This document shows positions 1 through 8,586 of a DNA stretch of 64,000 nt, in pieces. Under the pieces are notes generated by a model. That model saw nothing but the letters and a program-made list of their open reading frames with translations. It was not told where the DNA came from and did not search any database. Each line of letters opens with the position of its first letter. Within the stretch, counting starts at the first letter, position 1. The DNA comes from Isoalcanivorax pacificus W11-5. GTDB taxonomy: Bacteria > Pseudomonadota > Gammaproteobacteria > Pseudomonadales > Alcanivoracaceae. Position numbers and translations under genes: made by a program. Where the stretch lies: contig NZ_CP004387.1 of the NCBI RefSeq assembly GCF_000299335.2, positions 372,001 to 436,000 on the forward strand. The letters are read 5' to 3'.

Positions 1-1053
1 ATCCAGGCATTGTTTGACCTGCCGTTCAACGACCTGCTGTTCCGCGCCGGCACGGTGCACCGCCAGTTCTTTGATCCGAATGCCGTGCAGGTGTCCACCC
101 TGCTGTCGATCAAGACTGGCGCATGCCCGGAAGACTGCAAGTACTGCTCCCAGTCCGGTCACTACAACACCGAGCTGGAAAAGGAAAAACTGCTGGAAGT
201 CCAGAAAGTGATCGCGGAAGCCCGCCAGGCAAAAGAGAAAGGCGCGTCCCGTTTCTGCATGGGCGCCGCCTGGCGCAGCCCGCGCGGCAAGGACATGCCC
301 TATGTGCTGGAAATGGTGCGGCAGGTGAAATCCCTCGGCATGGAAACCTGCATGACGCTGGGCATGCTCGATAAAGAGCAGGCCGAGGCGCTGGCCGAGG
401 CCGGCCTGGACTACTACAACCACAACCTCGACACCTCGCCGGAGTATTACGGCAAGGTGATCACCACCCGCACCTATGACCATCGCCTGAACACCCTCGC
501 CAACGTGCGCGACGCCGGCATGAAAATCTGCTGCGGCGGCATCATCGGCATGGGCGAAGGTCGCCAGGACCGTGTCGGCCTGCTGCAACAACTGGCCAAC
601 CTGCCCCAGCACCCGGAATCGGTGCCCATCAACATGCTGGTGAAGATCGAAGGCACACCGTTGGCCGAGGTCGACGACCTCGACCCGTTTGAATTTGTGC
701 GCACCATCGCCGTGGCGCGCATCCTGATGCCGCAATCCTTTGTGCGCCTGTCCGCCGGCCGCCAGGAAATGAACGACCAGACCCAGGCGCTGTGCTTCAT
801 GGCCGGGGCCAACTCCATCTTCTACGGCGAGCGGCTGCTGACCACGGACAACCCGGAAGCCGACCACGACCGCGAACTGTTCCGTCGTCTGGGCATTCAT
901 CCTATGGAACTGAACGCGGGCGACTATTCCGACGAAGCCGCCGAAGACGCCCTGCAACGGCAGATCGCCGAACAGGAAGCCGAAGAGCAGGGCCTGTTCT
1001 ATGACGCCATGAGCAAACGCGCCCCGAAACGCGTGCTCGACAAGCGCGCCTGA
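1..1053 (+). CDS. bioB: Biotin synthase BioB (5' end outside window)
   Basis: Radical SAM enzyme that inserts sulfur into dethiobiotin, the last step of biotin synthesis. The reading frame is open from base 1, and the codons before the TTG at 10 still align with the N-terminus of known BioB proteins, so the true start lies upstream and the gene is partial. The SAM iron-sulfur motif CPEDCKYC sits about 40 residues into the visible protein. The family-typical stretches [19 protein letters not shown] and [11 protein letters not shown] follow. The C-terminal tail is Glu/Ala-rich and a little longer than in E. coli. It is the first visible gene of a bioBFHCD operon, 21 nt before bioF. Confidence 0.97.
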   Translation: MQALFDLPFNDLLFRAGTVHRQFFDPNAVQVSTLLSIKTGACPEDCKYCSQSGHYNTELEKEKLLEVQKVIAEARQAKEKGASRFCMGAAWRSPRGKDMPYVLEMVRQVKSLGMETCMTLGMLDKEQAEALAEAGLDYYNHNLDTSPEYYGKVITTRTYDHRLNTLANVRDAGMKICCGGIIGMGEGRQDRVGLLQQLANLPQHPESVPINMLVKIEGTPLAEVDDLDPFEFVRTIAVARILMPQSFVRLSAGRQEMNDQTQALCFMAGANSIFYGERLLTTDNPEADHDRELFRRLGIHPMELNAGDYSDEAAEDALQRQIAEQEAEEQGLFYDAMSKRAPKRVLDKRA

Positions 1054-1074
1054 GGCTTCGCGCCGGGCGCTTTC

Positions 1075-2247
1075 ATGGCTGCAACCTCTGCTTTCGATCT
1101 TGAAACGGCGCTGGCGGAACGCCGACGCCTGCATCGCTACCGTACGCGCCTGAACACTGATGCGCCGGCCGGTCGCGAGACGGTGGTTGATGGCCGCCGC
1201 TACCTCAACTTCTGCGCCAACGATTATCTTGGTCTGGCCAATCATCCGGATGTGGTCCAGGCGCTGAAACAGGCTGCCGATGACATTGGTGTCGGCAGCG
1301 GCGCATCGCATCTGGTGTGTGGTCACAGCCGTTTTCACCACGCGCTGGAAGAACAGCTGGCGGATGCCACTGGCCGGCCGCGCGCGCTGCTGTTCTCCAC
1401 CGGCTTCATGGCCAACCTGGGCGTGGTGGGGGCATTGCTCGACAAGCCTGATGCCGTGTTCGAAGACAAACTCAATCACGCTTCCCTGATTGATGCCGGT
1501 CTTGCCAGCGGCGCCCGCTTCCGCCGTTATCTGCACAACGATGCCGACAGCCTCGCCGCACAACTGGCGCGCGCCGACGCGCGCCGCAAACTCGTGATCA
1601 CCGACGGCGTGTTCAGCATGGACGGCGATGCCGCGCCGCTGGCCGCATTGTGCGATGTGGCCGACGCGCATGACGCCTGGATGATGGTGGACGATGCACA
1701 CGGCTTCGGTGTGCTGGGCGAGCAGGGCGTCGGTACGCCGGCAGCACAACAGGTCGCCGCGCGCATTCCCGTGTACATGGCCACGCTCGGCAAGGCACTG
1801 GGCACCTTCGGTGCCTTTGTTGCCGGCAGCGAAGCCCTGATCGAAACCCTGATTCAATTTGCCCGGCCCTATATCTACACCACGGCGATGCCGCCGGCTG
1901 TCGCGGCGGCAACCTTGAAAAGCCTGGCGATCATGCGCACGGAAACCTGGCGCCGCGAAAAACTGGTGGCGCTGATTGCTCAGTTCCGTCGTGGCGCCCA
2001 GGCGCAGGGCTACACACTGATGGACTCCGCCACGCCGATCCAGCCGCTGCTTATCGGCGACGATGCGGCGGCGCTGCAACTCAGCGGACGTTTGCGCGAA
2101 CAGGGTGTTCTGGTGTCGGCCATCCGCCCGCCCACCGTGCCGGACGGCACCGCGCGCCTGCGGGTGACGTTGTCCGCCGCGCACGCACCCGAAGACGTTG
2201 ATGCATTACTGGCGGCGCTCGGTGAAGCGCCGTCTTCACAGGATTAA
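1075..2247 (+). CDS. bioF: 8-amino-7-oxononanoate synthase BioF
   Basis: PLP-dependent enzyme joining pimeloyl-ACP (or CoA) and L-alanine to give 8-amino-7-oxononanoate (KAPA). At 390 aa it has the usual length. The alpha-oxoamine synthase signature is visible: the substrate-loop region [10 protein letters not shown] near residue 45, DDAHGFG near 206 and the PLP lysine in [10 protein letters not shown] (about Lys240). The ATG at 1075 begins 21 nt after bioB and the stop lies 3 nt before bioH, so it is co-transcribed. Confidence 0.97.
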   Translation: MAATSAFDLETALAERRRLHRYRTRLNTDAPAGRETVVDGRRYLNFCANDYLGLANHPDVVQALKQAADDIGVGSGASHLVCGHSRFHHALEEQLADATGRPRALLFSTGFMANLGVVGALLDKPDAVFEDKLNHASLIDAGLASGARFRRYLHNDADSLAAQLARADARRKLVITDGVFSMDGDAAPLAALCDVADAHDAWMMVDDAHGFGVLGEQGVGTPAAQQVAARIPVYMATLGKALGTFGAFVAGSEALIETLIQFARPYIYTTAMPPAVAAATLKSLAIMRTETWRREKLVALIAQFRRGAQAQGYTLMDSATPIQPLLIGDDAAALQLSGRLREQGVLVSAIRPPTVPDGTARLRVTLSAAHAPEDVDALLAALGEAPSSQD

Positions 2248-2250
2248 GCC

Positions 2251-3054
2251 ATGCCTGCACTGTTGCCGTTTCACAACACTTACCGCAGCACCAGCGAGGC
2301 GCCGAAGGGCGAGCTGGTGTTGTTGCACGGCTGGGGCCTGCATTCGATTGTCTGGGACGACATCATGCCCGGCCTGCTGGCGCATTTTCAGGTGACCGTG
2401 ATTGATCTGCCGGGCATGGGACAAAGCCCGCTGCCGAATGACGACTACACGCTGGATTTTCTGGTCGGGCAGGTGGCTGGCGTGATGCCGGAGAACGCCC
2501 ATGTGCTGGGCTGGTCGCTGGGCGGGCTGGTGGCGCTCCGGCTGGCGCTGACGCATCCGGCGCGCGTCCGGTCCGTCATCACCACCGGCACCTCGCCGCG
2601 CTTTGTTTCGGCGCCCGACTGGCCTGCCGCGATGGCGCCGGAAGTGCTGGAAAAATTCTCCGAAGTGCTGCGCGAAGATGAAAACGGCACACTGATCCGC
2701 TTTCTCGCCCTGAACTGCAAGGGCAGCCCAACCCTGCGCGACGACGTGCGCAAGCTGAAAGACATTCTCTATTTTTGCGGCCTGCCCGCCGGGCGTGCCT
2801 TGCGCGGTGGGCTGGACATGCTGCGCGATACTGACCTGCGCCAGACCCTGCACCAGATCGGCGTGCCATTGATGATGATCTTTGGCGAAAACGATCATCT
2901 CGTCCCGGCGGCCGTGCAGGCCGACATCGCTGCGCTGCATCCCGGCGCCATACTGGCGATGCTCAAGGATCTGGCGCACGTGCCGTTCGTGTCCGCGCCG
3001 GATCTGTTCCTGCAACCGGTGCTGGATTTCTACCGGGAGCAGGGCATTGTCTGA
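2251..3054 (+). CDS. bioH: Pimeloyl-ACP methyl ester carboxylesterase BioH
   Basis: Alpha/beta hydrolase that removes the methyl group from pimeloyl-ACP methyl ester, ending the disguised fatty-acid phase of pimelate synthesis. At 267 aa it has the family length. The nucleophile elbow GWSLGG places the catalytic Ser at about 89, with Asp in GENDHLVP (about 215) and His in LAHVPF (about 243). The oxyanion region HGWGLHS lies near the N-terminus. It starts 3 nt after bioF and overlaps the start of bioC, the arrangement expected for a BioC-BioH pathway. Confidence 0.96.
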   Translation: MPALLPFHNTYRSTSEAPKGELVLLHGWGLHSIVWDDIMPGLLAHFQVTVIDLPGMGQSPLPNDDYTLDFLVGQVAGVMPENAHVLGWSLGGLVALRLALTHPARVRSVITTGTSPRFVSAPDWPAAMAPEVLEKFSEVLREDENGTLIRFLALNCKGSPTLRDDVRKLKDILYFCGLPAGRALRGGLDMLRDTDLRQTLHQIGVPLMMIFGENDHLVPAAVQADIAALHPGAILAMLKDLAHVPFVSAPDLFLQPVLDFYREQGIV

Positions 3055-3850
3055 GCGGGATCGTGCCGGCCGCCGCGCGGTGGGCGAGAGCTTTGGCCGT
3101 GCCGCGCGCAGCTACGATGCCCACGCCACATTGCAGCTGGCGGCAGCGCGCACGCTGCTGGGCATGTTGCCGGAGATGACGCCGGCACTGGCGCTGGATA
3201 TCGGTGTCGGCACCGGGCCGGTCACCCGCGCCTTGTGCGAACGCCTGCCCGGCACACGCTGGCTGGCACTGGACATTGCCGAACCCATGTTGCGCGAAGG
3301 TGTCACACGCGGGCGCTTTGTCGGCCAGTGCCAGCCGGTCTGCGCCGACGCCCTGCAATTGCCCCTGGCGGCTGCGCGGGCCGATCTGATCTGGTCTTCG
3401 TTTGCGTTGCAGTGGTGCGATGATTTGCCGGCACTGGCAGCAGAAATTGCGCGCGTCCTGGCGCCGGGTGGCACCTTTGCCGTGTGCCTGCCGGTGGCCG
3501 GCACGCTGGATGAGCTGCGCGCAAGCTGGGCCGAGGTGGACGACGCGCCGCATGTGAACCATTTTTATCGCGCCGATGACTGGCGCGCGGCGCTTGGCGA
3601 TGCCGGGTTGTACGCGGATATCGCGCACACCCAGCAGATACGCGAACACTATCCGGATGTGCGCGCCATCGGCACCCGGCTGCGCGCCACGGGCGCCCAT
3701 CATGTGCAGCGCAGTGTGTCACCGGGCCTCACCAGCCGGCGCCGCTACGCCGCGTTGCAGGCCGCCTATGAACGCCGCCGTACCGACGCCGGCCTGCCGC
3801 TGACCTGGCAGGTGCATTACGCCATTTTCCGTCAACCTCCCACCGAGTGA
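3047..3850 (+). CDS. bioC: Malonyl-ACP O-methyltransferase BioC
   Basis: SAM-dependent methyltransferase that makes malonyl-ACP methyl ester, the primer for pimelate synthesis. The SAM-binding motif is LDIGVGTGP about 50 residues in, followed by LALDIAEPML and the BioC-typical FALQWCDDL. The best start is a TTG at 3047 inside the end of bioH (8-nt overlap) behind a GGGAG ribosome site. This places the conserved SFGRAARSYD block at the same distance from the start as in E. coli BioC. A GTG at 3080 is the alternative. An upstream extension of the same frame is only an overlap with bioH. Confidence 0.93.
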   Translation: MSERDRAGRRAVGESFGRAARSYDAHATLQLAAARTLLGMLPEMTPALALDIGVGTGPVTRALCERLPGTRWLALDIAEPMLREGVTRGRFVGQCQPVCADALQLPLAAARADLIWSSFALQWCDDLPALAAEIARVLAPGGTFAVCLPVAGTLDELRASWAEVDDAPHVNHFYRADDWRAALGDAGLYADIAHTQQIREHYPDVRAIGTRLRATGAHHVQRSVSPGLTSRRRYAALQAAYERRRTDAGLPLTWQVHYAIFRQPPTE

Positions 3851-3859
3851 GTGGACACC

Positions 3860-4489
3860 ATGACTACCCCGCTGACCGGCAAATACTTTCTCACCGGCAC
3901 TGACACCGAAGTGGGCAAGACCTGGGTGTCCTGCCGCCTGCTGGAACAGGCGCGCGACGCCGGCCTGTCATCGCTGGGCCTCAAGCCCGTGGCAGCGGGC
4001 GCAGAACAGTATGATGGCGAGTGGCAGAACGAGGACGCGCGGCAACTGATGGCAGCGTCTTCCGTGCCGCTGCCTTACGAACAGGTCAACCCGGTGCTGC
4101 TGCGCGAGCCGATGGCTCCCCACCTTGCCGCACGTCATGAACAACGCATGCTGAGCGTGTCGCGCATCGCCGGTTATGTGCGTGGTGTGCTGATGCAGAA
4201 GCAGGATCTGCTGCTGGTGGAAGGCGCCGGCGGCTGGCGCGTACCCCTCAACGACCGCGAAACCCTGGCCGATCTTGCTGTGGAATTGCGCTTGCCCGTG
4301 ATCCTCGTCGTCGGCATGCGACTCGGCTGCCTCAACCATGCCCTGCTGACGGCCGAGGCGATCCAGCGCGACGGCCTGCGGCTGGCGGGCTGGGTGGCGA
4401 ATGTCATGCCCGGTGACACCATGGCGGGCCTGGAAGAGAACATCGCCACGCTGGAACACTGGCTGCCGGCGCCGCGCATCCTGCTCTGA
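3860..4489 (+). CDS. bioD: ATP-dependent dethiobiotin synthetase BioD
   Basis: Forms the ureido ring of dethiobiotin from 7,8-diaminopelargonate, CO2 and ATP. The P-loop is GTDTEVGKT near residue 13, and the conserved LKPVAAG and VEGAGGWRVP blocks follow. The ATG at 3860 gives the typical short lead before the P-loop. An in-frame GTG at 3851, one base after the bioC stop, is possible but less likely. It is the last gene of the visible operon. No bioA aminotransferase is present in the window, so that step must be encoded elsewhere or upstream. Confidence 0.96.
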   Translation: MTTPLTGKYFLTGTDTEVGKTWVSCRLLEQARDAGLSSLGLKPVAAGAEQYDGEWQNEDARQLMAASSVPLPYEQVNPVLLREPMAPHLAARHEQRMLSVSRIAGYVRGVLMQKQDLLLVEGAGGWRVPLNDRETLADLAVELRLPVILVVGMRLGCLNHALLTAEAIQRDGLRLAGWVANVMPGDTMAGLEENIATLEHWLPAPRILL

Positions 4490-4529
4490 TTACCTGACAC
4501 GTCGTTGCGGCCGTATCGGCCACGGACGA

Positions 4530-4557
4530 TCCTGATCCCATCATCGACCGATCAGGA
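4530..4557 (+). promoter_or_regulatory. Hairpin covering the ribosome site of the downstream membrane gene
   Basis: An 8-bp perfect inverted repeat (TCCTGATC at 4530-4537 and GATCAGGA at 4550-4557) with a 12-nt loop. The right arm includes most of the AGGAG Shine-Dalgarno of the gene starting at 4566. In RNA this could limit translation. That role is inferred. Confidence 0.4.
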
Positions 4558-4565
4558 GAAACGAC

Positions 4566-4958
4566 ATGCCGTGGCAATCCCTTCGCAATGCATTGCTTTT
4601 CAACGCTGTATTTTCTTTTGCGTGCGGCGTGGCCCTGCTGGCCATGCCGCAGACCATCGCTGCCCTGCTGGGCGAAGTACCCGTGATGATCTGCCAGATA
4701 CTGGGTGTGGGCCTGGTGCTGTTCGCGGCAGAGGTCGCCTGGGTAGGTACCCGAAAACCGGTCTCGCCGTTGCTGGCGAAACTGATTACGGCTGCGGACG
4801 TGGCCTGGGTGGTGGGGTCAGTGGTGCTGGTGGTGGCCGCTGCCGGGTTCCTGAATGTCTGGGGACAGGTGCTGATTCTGGATATTGCGCTGGTGACCGG
4901 GTTCTGCGCGTGGTGCCAGTGGCGTAATGTGAAAGTGGATCGCCCGGTGGTCGCGTAA
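4566..4958 (+). CDS. Small four-helix integral membrane protein, unknown function
   Basis: 130-aa protein with about four hydrophobic segments (roughly residues 8-30, 38-58, 73-95 and 100-117) and short polar loops. This is the profile of a small inner-membrane protein. A strong AGGAG lies 7 nt before the ATG. I do not recognise a named family. It follows bioD in the same orientation after 76 nt and precedes an inverted repeat. A link to biotin is not supported by anything in the sequence. Confidence 0.75.
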   Translation: MPWQSLRNALLFNAVFSFACGVALLAMPQTIAALLGEVPVMICQILGVGLVLFAAEVAWVGTRKPVSPLLAKLITAADVAWVVGSVVLVVAAAGFLNVWGQVLILDIALVTGFCAWCQWRNVKVDRPVVA

Positions 4959-4965
4959 AGGGGCG

Positions 4966-4998
4966 GTAGGGTGGGTAGAGCCAAAGGCGAAACCCACC
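4966..4998 (+). repeat. Left arm of a perfect 33-bp inverted repeat
   Basis: Begins GTAGGGTGGGTAGAGC and ends GGCGAAACCCACC. It is an exact reverse complement of 5109-5141. The sequence resembles the GTAGGGTGGG / CCCACC REP-like elements scattered in many proteobacterial genomes. It lies 8 nt after the stop codon of the small membrane protein gene. Confidence 0.9.
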
Positions 4999-5108
4999 GG
5001 GACCATGCCTGTTATTCACTCCCGAAAAATCAGCGGAACTGCCCTCTAAGGTGAGAAAGGAGATGGGGAGTTTCGCTGTTTTTGTGCGAGCAGTGGCTGC
5101 TTGGACGT

Positions 5109-5141
5109 GGTGGGTTTCGCCTTTGGCTCTACCCACCCTAC
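5109..5141 (-). repeat. Right arm of the 33-bp inverted repeat
   Basis: Exact reverse complement of 4966-4998, separated by a 110-bp spacer with no convincing gene. The arm overlaps the end of the hydrolase gene on the minus strand: its GTAGGG end supplies the TAG stop codon at 5138-5140. Confidence 0.9.
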
Positions 5142-6295
5142 GCGACCCCGCGCGTGGTGGCCTCGCTCTGCTCACCGGAACGGGCCAACAGCCAGTCGGC
5201 CACCGCCGGCCAGATGGCTTTTGCCGCCTGGCTGCCGCCAAGAATGCCCATGTGCCCGCCGGGGACTTCGAGCAACGACACATCGTCGCTGTTTACCAGC
5301 GTCTGGATCGGCGCAATGCAGGCTCGCGTCACGATCGGGTCCTGTTTGCCGCTGACCAGCAAGGTGTTGGCGGTGACATCGCTGAAATTCGCATCGCAAT
5401 GCGGTAGCGGCAACCGTCCTGTCGCCAGCACGTTGTCGGTCCACAGGTATTGCAGGATGTCCTGCACGGCTGCACCAGGGTAGGCCACCATGTCGTCCAG
5501 GAACGCGCTGTTGGTGGCATGGTTGCTGACAAATTCGCGGTCGCCGAGATGCGTCAGCAGTTCAGCATAGCTGCGCGCACTGGCCACCGGTGCGGTGAGT
5601 TTGAACAGCAGGCTGTTGGCCCAGCCCGGTGAGCGCCAGAGGGCGGGTTTTGACTGATGGACCTGCCAGCCGGTGCGGCGTTGGATCCACTGCATCACGG
5701 CAGCCAGCCGCTGGTACTGTTCGCCGAGTACACCGTTGGCGTGGTAATCGCAGGGCGCACCGATCAGCGCCAGGTTGACGATATCCGGATCACGGCTCAG
5801 TGCCGTATAACACAGGCTGAACAGCCCGCCGAAACTCCAGCCGTGCAGCGACAGCTTCTGGCTGCCGCTGTGCTCGCGCACCTTGGTCAGCATCTGTGGC
5901 AACAGGTCGCCGATATAGGTGCCCAGCGTCCAGTGATCCTGGGCCCGCCCCGGACGCCCCCAGTCCACCAGATACAACTCAAAGCCCCGTGCGCGCAGAT
6001 AACGCATCAGGCTGCGTTCCGGGAACAGATCATAGATCAGCATATTCACGGCCAGCGGCGACACCAGGACCAGCGGCACCGGCTGCGCAGTGGTGGCGAC
6101 CTCCATCATTTCCCCATCCACCTCGATCTGCCCGGCGGGCAGCGGCGGGTAATAACGCAGGCGCACGATGTCCTGCTGGTGGATTACCTCGAAAGGGGTA
6201 CGTTCCGCCTGTATCACCGACGGGTCGCGGCGCAGCCAGGCGCGGGCGTTGCCGGCGGCGTGGGCAAGGGTGCGGGGGAGGGAAGTCAGGGCCAT
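5138..6295 (-). CDS. PhaC-like alpha/beta hydrolase with serine nucleophile
   Basis: 385-aa alpha/beta hydrolase with the layout of class III polyhydroxyalkanoate synthase PhaC: TPFEVIHQQDIVRLRYY near residue 33, NMLIYDLFPERS near 84, YLVDWG near 108. The nucleophile elbow is GWSFGG with Ser at about 154, where true PHA synthases have Cys in GxCxG. Asp in GKQDPIV (about 319) and His in PGGHMG (about 348) complete a triad. No phaA, phaB, phaE or phasin is nearby, so an esterase/acyltransferase role is as likely as polymer synthesis. The stop codon falls inside a repeat arm. Confidence 0.85.
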   Translation of the reverse strand: MALTSLPRTLAHAAGNARAWLRRDPSVIQAERTPFEVIHQQDIVRLRYYPPLPAGQIEVDGEMMEVATTAQPVPLVLVSPLAVNMLIYDLFPERSLMRYLRARGFELYLVDWGRPGRAQDHWTLGTYIGDLLPQMLTKVREHSGSQKLSLHGWSFGGLFSLCYTALSRDPDIVNLALIGAPCDYHANGVLGEQYQRLAAVMQWIQRRTGWQVHQSKPALWRSPGWANSLLFKLTAPVASARSYAELLTHLGDREFVSNHATNSAFLDDMVAYPGAAVQDILQYLWTDNVLATGRLPLPHCDANFSDVTANTLLVSGKQDPIVTRACIAPIQTLVNSDDVSLLEVPGGHMGILGGSQAAKAIWPAVADWLLARSGEQSEATTRGVA

Positions 6296-6480
6296 GGCAG
6301 ACTCCGGGAAAGCGGGATGAGGGCGGGCAGTGTAAGGGGTTAGGGCGGGGTGTCACTGACCGGAGATGAAGCGGGCTTGGGCGATTTGGCGAATTATTGG
6401 CCAGCTGAACGGACGTGACGTGAAGTCATGGCAGGGAATGGGGTACAACGACCGCTGGGTGAAATCGTGAGGGGGATAGC

Positions 6481-7656
6481 ATGACAGAACAGTTACCCGA
6501 TGGATCGGGACCGGTCGAGGCTGTGGCAGAAGCGGCTCCGCCGGATATGCCGGTGCTGAGCTGGCGGCAGCAACTGGATGACCTGTTTGGCTGGTTGCAG
6601 AAACACTGGTTGCCGGTGACAGGGCTGGTCTTCTTTGCCTCGGTCATGCTGCTGCATGGTTATATCAGCCGGCTTGGATTGCTGGTGGGGTTTTCGGCGC
6701 TGGAAGTGCTGACTGTTATGCCGTTTGTTTTTTGTCTGGTGGTTTTTTCTGTGGGCGGTGCGTCATTCCTTGTGAGTCTGCCGTTGTCGGTTCTTCTGAT
6801 GCCGCCTCGTGCGGGCGAAACTCCGTTGGTCGGTCGTATGCTGGGTATGCCGCAAGAAAGTCCATCGAGGCTTAGGTTCGGCAGGAAGATGATTCGAGGA
6901 TGGATTCTGGTATGGGCAACCTCTGGGGCCATGCTTTATCTATCTCTATTTCTGATGAACTGGCTGAAACTATCGGAGTACCAGCGCGTTTTTCTTGTTG
7001 TGTTTCCCCTGACAACAGCTTCGCTGCTACTCAGTTATCTCTATGTGGCTATTCTGAGAGAAAAGAAGTGGCCAGTCAGCTTCGATTACGGTATGAACCT
7101 GCTTATGTCGGTGGTAGGGCAGGGCTGTGTTTTTTTGGTTCTTTTTTCATGGATATTCCAGGATTCTCCGACAGATAATTTGAGTGCATGGCGTTTTATA
7201 TGGCGAGCTTCCGTCTCTATGTTGATGCTCGTAATGGTGGCTTTTCTACAGATTGTGCTAGCCGTCGCGTTGGCCAAGTATGGCAAGCAGCAGAACCTGT
7301 TCAAAATCGGTGGTGGGCTGGGGCTGGCGATAGTACTGATCCTGTCAATCTTTCCAGGCGCTGGAGACAAGCTATTGGAGCATATACTGGCAGGCTCAGT
7401 ATCGGGTGCCCGTGCTTGTGCAAAAATAGAGTGGTATCCAGAGGCAGGGGCCAATTTCCCGAGACTGTTGATGCAGGAAGATGGTTCGGTGAGTCGCCCG
7501 GTCCGTATTCTGGCGGAGATTGGTGGAACACTGCAAGTGCGGTTGATACACGCTGAACATGACGCGGTGTATCTGGTGCCCGTGTCCAGTCTGGTCAGTG
7601 TCATGGGGTGTGAGGCCACTGGCCTCTCGGAGACTGCAAACAGGGAGAACCCATGA
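6481..7656 (+). CDS. Polytopic membrane protein, unknown function
   Basis: 391 aa. An acidic N-terminal tail (about 40 residues) is followed by about six to seven hydrophobic helices up to residue 300, then a soluble C-terminal domain of about 85 residues containing RILAEIGGTLQVRL. No family recognised. The central part is visibly richer in A/T than its neighbours (TTTT runs, many TAT and TTG codons), which hints at a different history. A GAGGGGG sequence precedes the ATG. Its stop overlaps the start of the DUF1835 gene by 4 nt (ATGA), so the two are translated together. Confidence 0.8.
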   Translation: MTEQLPDGSGPVEAVAEAAPPDMPVLSWRQQLDDLFGWLQKHWLPVTGLVFFASVMLLHGYISRLGLLVGFSALEVLTVMPFVFCLVVFSVGGASFLVSLPLSVLLMPPRAGETPLVGRMLGMPQESPSRLRFGRKMIRGWILVWATSGAMLYLSLFLMNWLKLSEYQRVFLVVFPLTTASLLLSYLYVAILREKKWPVSFDYGMNLLMSVVGQGCVFLVLFSWIFQDSPTDNLSAWRFIWRASVSMLMLVMVAFLQIVLAVALAKYGKQQNLFKIGGGLGLAIVLILSIFPGAGDKLLEHILAGSVSGARACAKIEWYPEAGANFPRLLMQEDGSVSRPVRILAEIGGTLQVRLIHAEHDAVYLVPVSSLVSVMGCEATGLSETANRENP

Positions 7657-8423
7657 TGTGGCATGTTCTGTGCGGTGACGTAGCCGCCCGGCAGCTGTCG
7701 CCGCTCATCAAGCGCGATGACAGCACGCAGATAAAGGTGTTGCGGGATGACCTGGCGGTTGGGCCGCTACAGGATGTGGACAGGCCGCCTTGCGCCGCAC
7801 GGGTTGCTTTCTGGCAATCCGTCTGGCCGGAGGAGGCCAGGGCTGAACTGGATTTGAGTCTGCTTTCTTCTGATGCCCAGTGGCTTCAGGCGCTACCGCA
7901 ACAACCATATTCCGTCACCGTCTGGCACGGCGATAGTGCTTCCGAACAATTGATGCTTGCCCGTGTCGCATTCTGGCTGGGTGAGTCTCCCGTGAGCTTC
8001 CACGAAGTGCATTGCGGCACCGGACAAAGCCATACCGGCGCACGTCGGGCCGTCAGCATGTGTTCCCCGGAACAACTGGCCGCGTTCGTGCCGAAGGAAG
8101 TCTCCACGGCCCGCCGCCGCCAGCTGGCCGATATCTGGGCGGAGCAGCGGGCATCGTCGTCGGTGTTGCGCTGCTGGCGTGCCGGGCAATGCCTGGCCAG
8201 TGGCTACGAGGTGCCCGACGCCGCGCTCATTGCGGCCTGTGATAATGCATGGCGTCCTCTGGCGCGTGTTATGGCAGCCGTGATGAAAGAGGCGGACGGC
8301 TATTTTCCGACCGATTATTTCGTCTATTGGCGTGCCCGTGTGCTGGCAACGCAAGGCGTGGTGATGATCGATGGCGATACCCGTGAGGGTTATTCCGGGT
8401 TGAAGGTGCGTCGCCCGGCATAG
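7653..8423 (+). CDS. DUF1835/DUF3658 domain protein
   Basis: 256 aa. The N-terminus HVLCGDVAARQL and the following VLRDDLAVGPL match the DUF1835 pattern, and the C-terminal half resembles the companion DUF3658. The biochemical function of the family is not established to my knowledge. No signal peptide or membrane segment, so probably cytosolic. It begins at the ATGA overlap with the upstream membrane protein behind a GGGAGAACCC site. A second ATG at 7656 is also possible. The coupling suggests it acts with that membrane protein. Confidence 0.8.
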   Translation: MMWHVLCGDVAARQLSPLIKRDDSTQIKVLRDDLAVGPLQDVDRPPCAARVAFWQSVWPEEARAELDLSLLSSDAQWLQALPQQPYSVTVWHGDSASEQLMLARVAFWLGESPVSFHEVHCGTGQSHTGARRAVSMCSPEQLAAFVPKEVSTARRRQLADIWAEQRASSSVLRCWRAGQCLASGYEVPDAALIAACDNAWRPLARVMAAVMKEADGYFPTDYFVYWRARVLATQGVVMIDGDTREGYSGLKVRRPA

Positions 8424-8586
8424 GAAGGTGCGCTGCCACCGGCCTGTCATACATCGGAAATCTGTTAAAAAGCCCGCATCCCCGTCACAAGGGGAAGGCA
8501 CGGCAGGTGGCCTTTTGCTACATTCGCGTTCAAGGATTTTTCTTCTCGATCCAGTCCCTATTCAGTCACTACACGGAACCATGCTG

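Noticed and set aside
10-1053. TTG at position 10 as the real bioB start
   Set aside because: The frame is open to the window edge and homology continues upstream of the TTG, so the gene is cut by the window.
8428-8586. N-terminal extension of the PPC lipoprotein gene
   Set aside because: It would put 53 polar residues before a complete lipoprotein signal peptide; the ATG at 8587 has the right ribosome spacing.
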